In this document: positions 62,227 to 64,000 of the stretch, piece after piece
Layout: each line of letters begins with the position of its first letter
Numbering within the stretch: the first letter of the stretch is position 1
NCBI GenBank assembly: GCA_039621445.1
Contig: CP154955.1
Location: forward strand, 51,427,384-51,491,383
Length of the DNA stretch: 64,000 bases
Direction of reading: 5' to 3'
Source: Euglena gracilis
Taxonomy: Eukaryota > Euglenida > Euglenophyceae > Euglenales
The notes under the pieces: generated by a model
What the model saw: the letters and a program-made list of their open reading frames with translations, nothing else
What the model was told of the DNA's origin: nothing
Databases searched by the model: none
Made by a program: the position numbers and the translations under genes

Positions 62227-63232
62227 CAGTCCTGCTGTGGATGCCGGCCTTTTATGGTTTTCTCACACCAAAAAAATTTTCCCCTTTGTGTGAAAAGCAA
62301 ACTAAGGGAACCAAAGCAAAACCAAAAGAGGATCAAGCCTGTTTTTGTTGCAAATGAATGGGCGAAGGGTGGATGGCCCACCATAACAATGCACCCCAAG
62401 GAGGCACCTCTTGGTGAAAATTGGTCAATGAGGAAAACACACTGGCTTTTTCCTGGGTCCTCCCCCCAAAAGCCGCTGCTTTTTGGCAAGCCTACAGCCC
62501 AGTCTTAAAAGACCGCTGAATAAAAGTCTCCCCCAGGGCAACCCACTGGTTTTTCGACCAGGGTCCTTTCAGAGTTTCATGGAAAAAAGCACGTCCCCCC
62601 CCCATGTTCCCCCAAGGAAACTTTCCCCCCAAAAACATCCAACAAGCTGGCCCCCCCGTTTCGGTCTCCACGGGCAGGCCCCGAACAAATTAGCCTGGTC
62701 CCCCCACTAACCCCCGTCAACCAAAAAAAAACAGGTGCTCCCCGGGGGGGTTTTGGCTGATGGGGATTGAAACCGCATTAGGCCAGAAGACTCATGTCGT
62801 TGCTGCGGGCTGGAACGGGGGGCCCCCAGCGAGGGGGGCATTTTGTAGCCTCAAAATACCAACAGTAGGTCCCCCATGAAGGGTGTGCGCCAACTCCCGT
62901 CCCTCCCCCCCCAGGGCGGACCACAATTTGCCTCGGATACTTGTGTTTTTGGCTCCCCCAAAGCGGAAACCTGTCCCTTTCCCCCACTGCAAAATCGTCC
63001 TAGGGGGGGTGGGCAGCGGAAATGCGGTGGGGAACCAAGGCCAGACCTTTTCTCCAGTACCAAGAGCTCAACGATTGGAGAACCCCAGCCCAAAAGACTT
63101 TTTTCGTGCTCCTGGCGATTGACTGGGGGAAGGAAGAAAAGCGTTTATTTTGAAACTGCTGCAAGGGGTGCACAAGGGCTTTTTTTTTTTAAAACCGAGG
63201 GCGTGGTTGGGGTGGGCTGCGGAATTGCAAGG
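62227..63232. other. Centre of long repeat R, copy 2
   Basis: 1,006 bp with little visible relation to the 579-bp centre of copy 1. No gene recognised. The frames at 62778-63093 arise from G/C runs. Confidence 0.4.
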
Positions 63233-64000
63233 CTGACTGGTGACGGGTAAATTACCCCGAGATAACTCTCCAGGCAAGGATTTTTTTAAAGTTTGGGGCT
63301 GGAGGGGGGGTAGGGTGGGTGGGAGGGGAGTGGGATATACTTTTCGGCGCCGCAGGCGCCGAAAAAGTTCTATTTTTAAAGCACTTTTCGCGATTTTCGG
63401 CCATTTTTTGTGGGTCCCCGGGACCCCAGGGGGGTGGGTGGGTGGGTGGGGGGGGACCCCCCTCCCCCCCGTCTTAAAAAAACGCCTGACCCCGGGGTGC
63501 CTTTTTTGGGGGGGCAATCGCACCCCAAAATTTTCGAAATTCGAAATTCGAAATTTTCGAGATGACCAACAAATTTTTGCCTTACCTTTTGAAGTTTCGT
63601 TGGGGCAGCGGCCCAACAAAATAAGAATTTTTCCGTGGTCAACCAAAATCTTCACCATCCAACCTCCAACCTCCCGTCACGTCCCGCCCGAACACGGGGG
63701 TGTGCAGAACTGAAATGGCACAGAGTTTCGCAGATGCTTCATTGACATTCAAACCGCAACCAAAAACATTAAAGGCCACCAATAAAAATATCTTCCCCTG
63801 CATGCAAAAAGCGCCCTTCTGAGGTTCTTGAAAAGCCGGGAAATGTGAAACCGGAGGGGAGGTTTGTCATTTTTGGAATCCAGGAAAGGGATAAGCCAGA
63901 AGGGGGGGTGGCCTTTCGCTCACCGGTTGCCCTCTGACCAAGGCCCCTGTGGGACGTGTACCCGCGCAGTCCCCATTGCCCTCGACTCCAGACGAACCTT
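63233..64000. repeat. Long repeat R, right module, copy 2
   Basis: Direct copy of 20149-20916, cut by the window end. One visible difference lies near 63869 (TTTGTCATTTTTGG against TTTGTCTTTTTTGG in copy 1). Another is CTCTCCAGG against CTCTCCCGG. Confidence 0.85.

Overview
This is a repeat-dominated stretch of nuclear genome from a eukaryotic alga of the green plastid lineage. The one host gene I recognise encodes PsbW, a nuclear-encoded photosystem II subunit of green algae and plants (14949-15416, + strand, one apparent 48-nt intron). Almost everything else is mobile or satellite DNA. Runs of 7-13 G or C are extremely common in the non-coding parts.

Layout. 1-5420: a 164-bp satellite (two blocks), dispersed modules, and a 2.1-kb Mutator-like non-autonomous element (2556-4673) whose interior is about twenty copies of a 77-bp tandem repeat. 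5421-14860: dispersed repeats, microsatellites, palindromes, three TA-flanked MITEs (one a 738-bp fold-back), a perfect 41-bp-arm hairpin, and a scrap of non-LTR reverse transcriptase. 14860-15900: psbW with a hAT-type MITE just downstream. 16190-19010: the left-end modules and 164-bp satellite again, in inverted orientation. 19226-20916 and 61883-64000: two direct copies of a longer repeat with differing centres.

21160-44000 is a decayed DIRS-like tyrosine-recombinase retrotransposon, all on the - strand. Inserted into its recombinase gene is a 17.8-kb Ty3/gypsy chromovirus (Ty3-1, 21802-39568, - strand, LTRs identical by eye, 5-bp target duplication TTTAT). Ty3-1 encodes a long coiled-coil Gag, PR, a DIRS-type Dam-like domain, RT, RNase H, integrase and chromodomain, then about 6 kb of extra open reading frames of unknown function between integrase and the 3' LTR. 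Gag and pol are joined in frame across one UAG, and RNase H and integrase are joined by a -1 shift at a canonical slippery heptamer.

44904-58136 is a second young Ty3/gypsy element (Ty3-2, - strand, 671-bp LTRs with three differences, 4-bp target duplication GTAG). Between Gag and protease it carries a Dam-like NPPY domain fused to a complete C5-cytosine DNA methyltransferase. Both elements have the same initiator-Met-type primer binding site directly against the 5' LTR. Retroelements carrying their own DNA-methylation enzymes are the most interesting system in the window. Many frame breaks in Ty3-2 fall at homopolymers, so some may be assembly indels.
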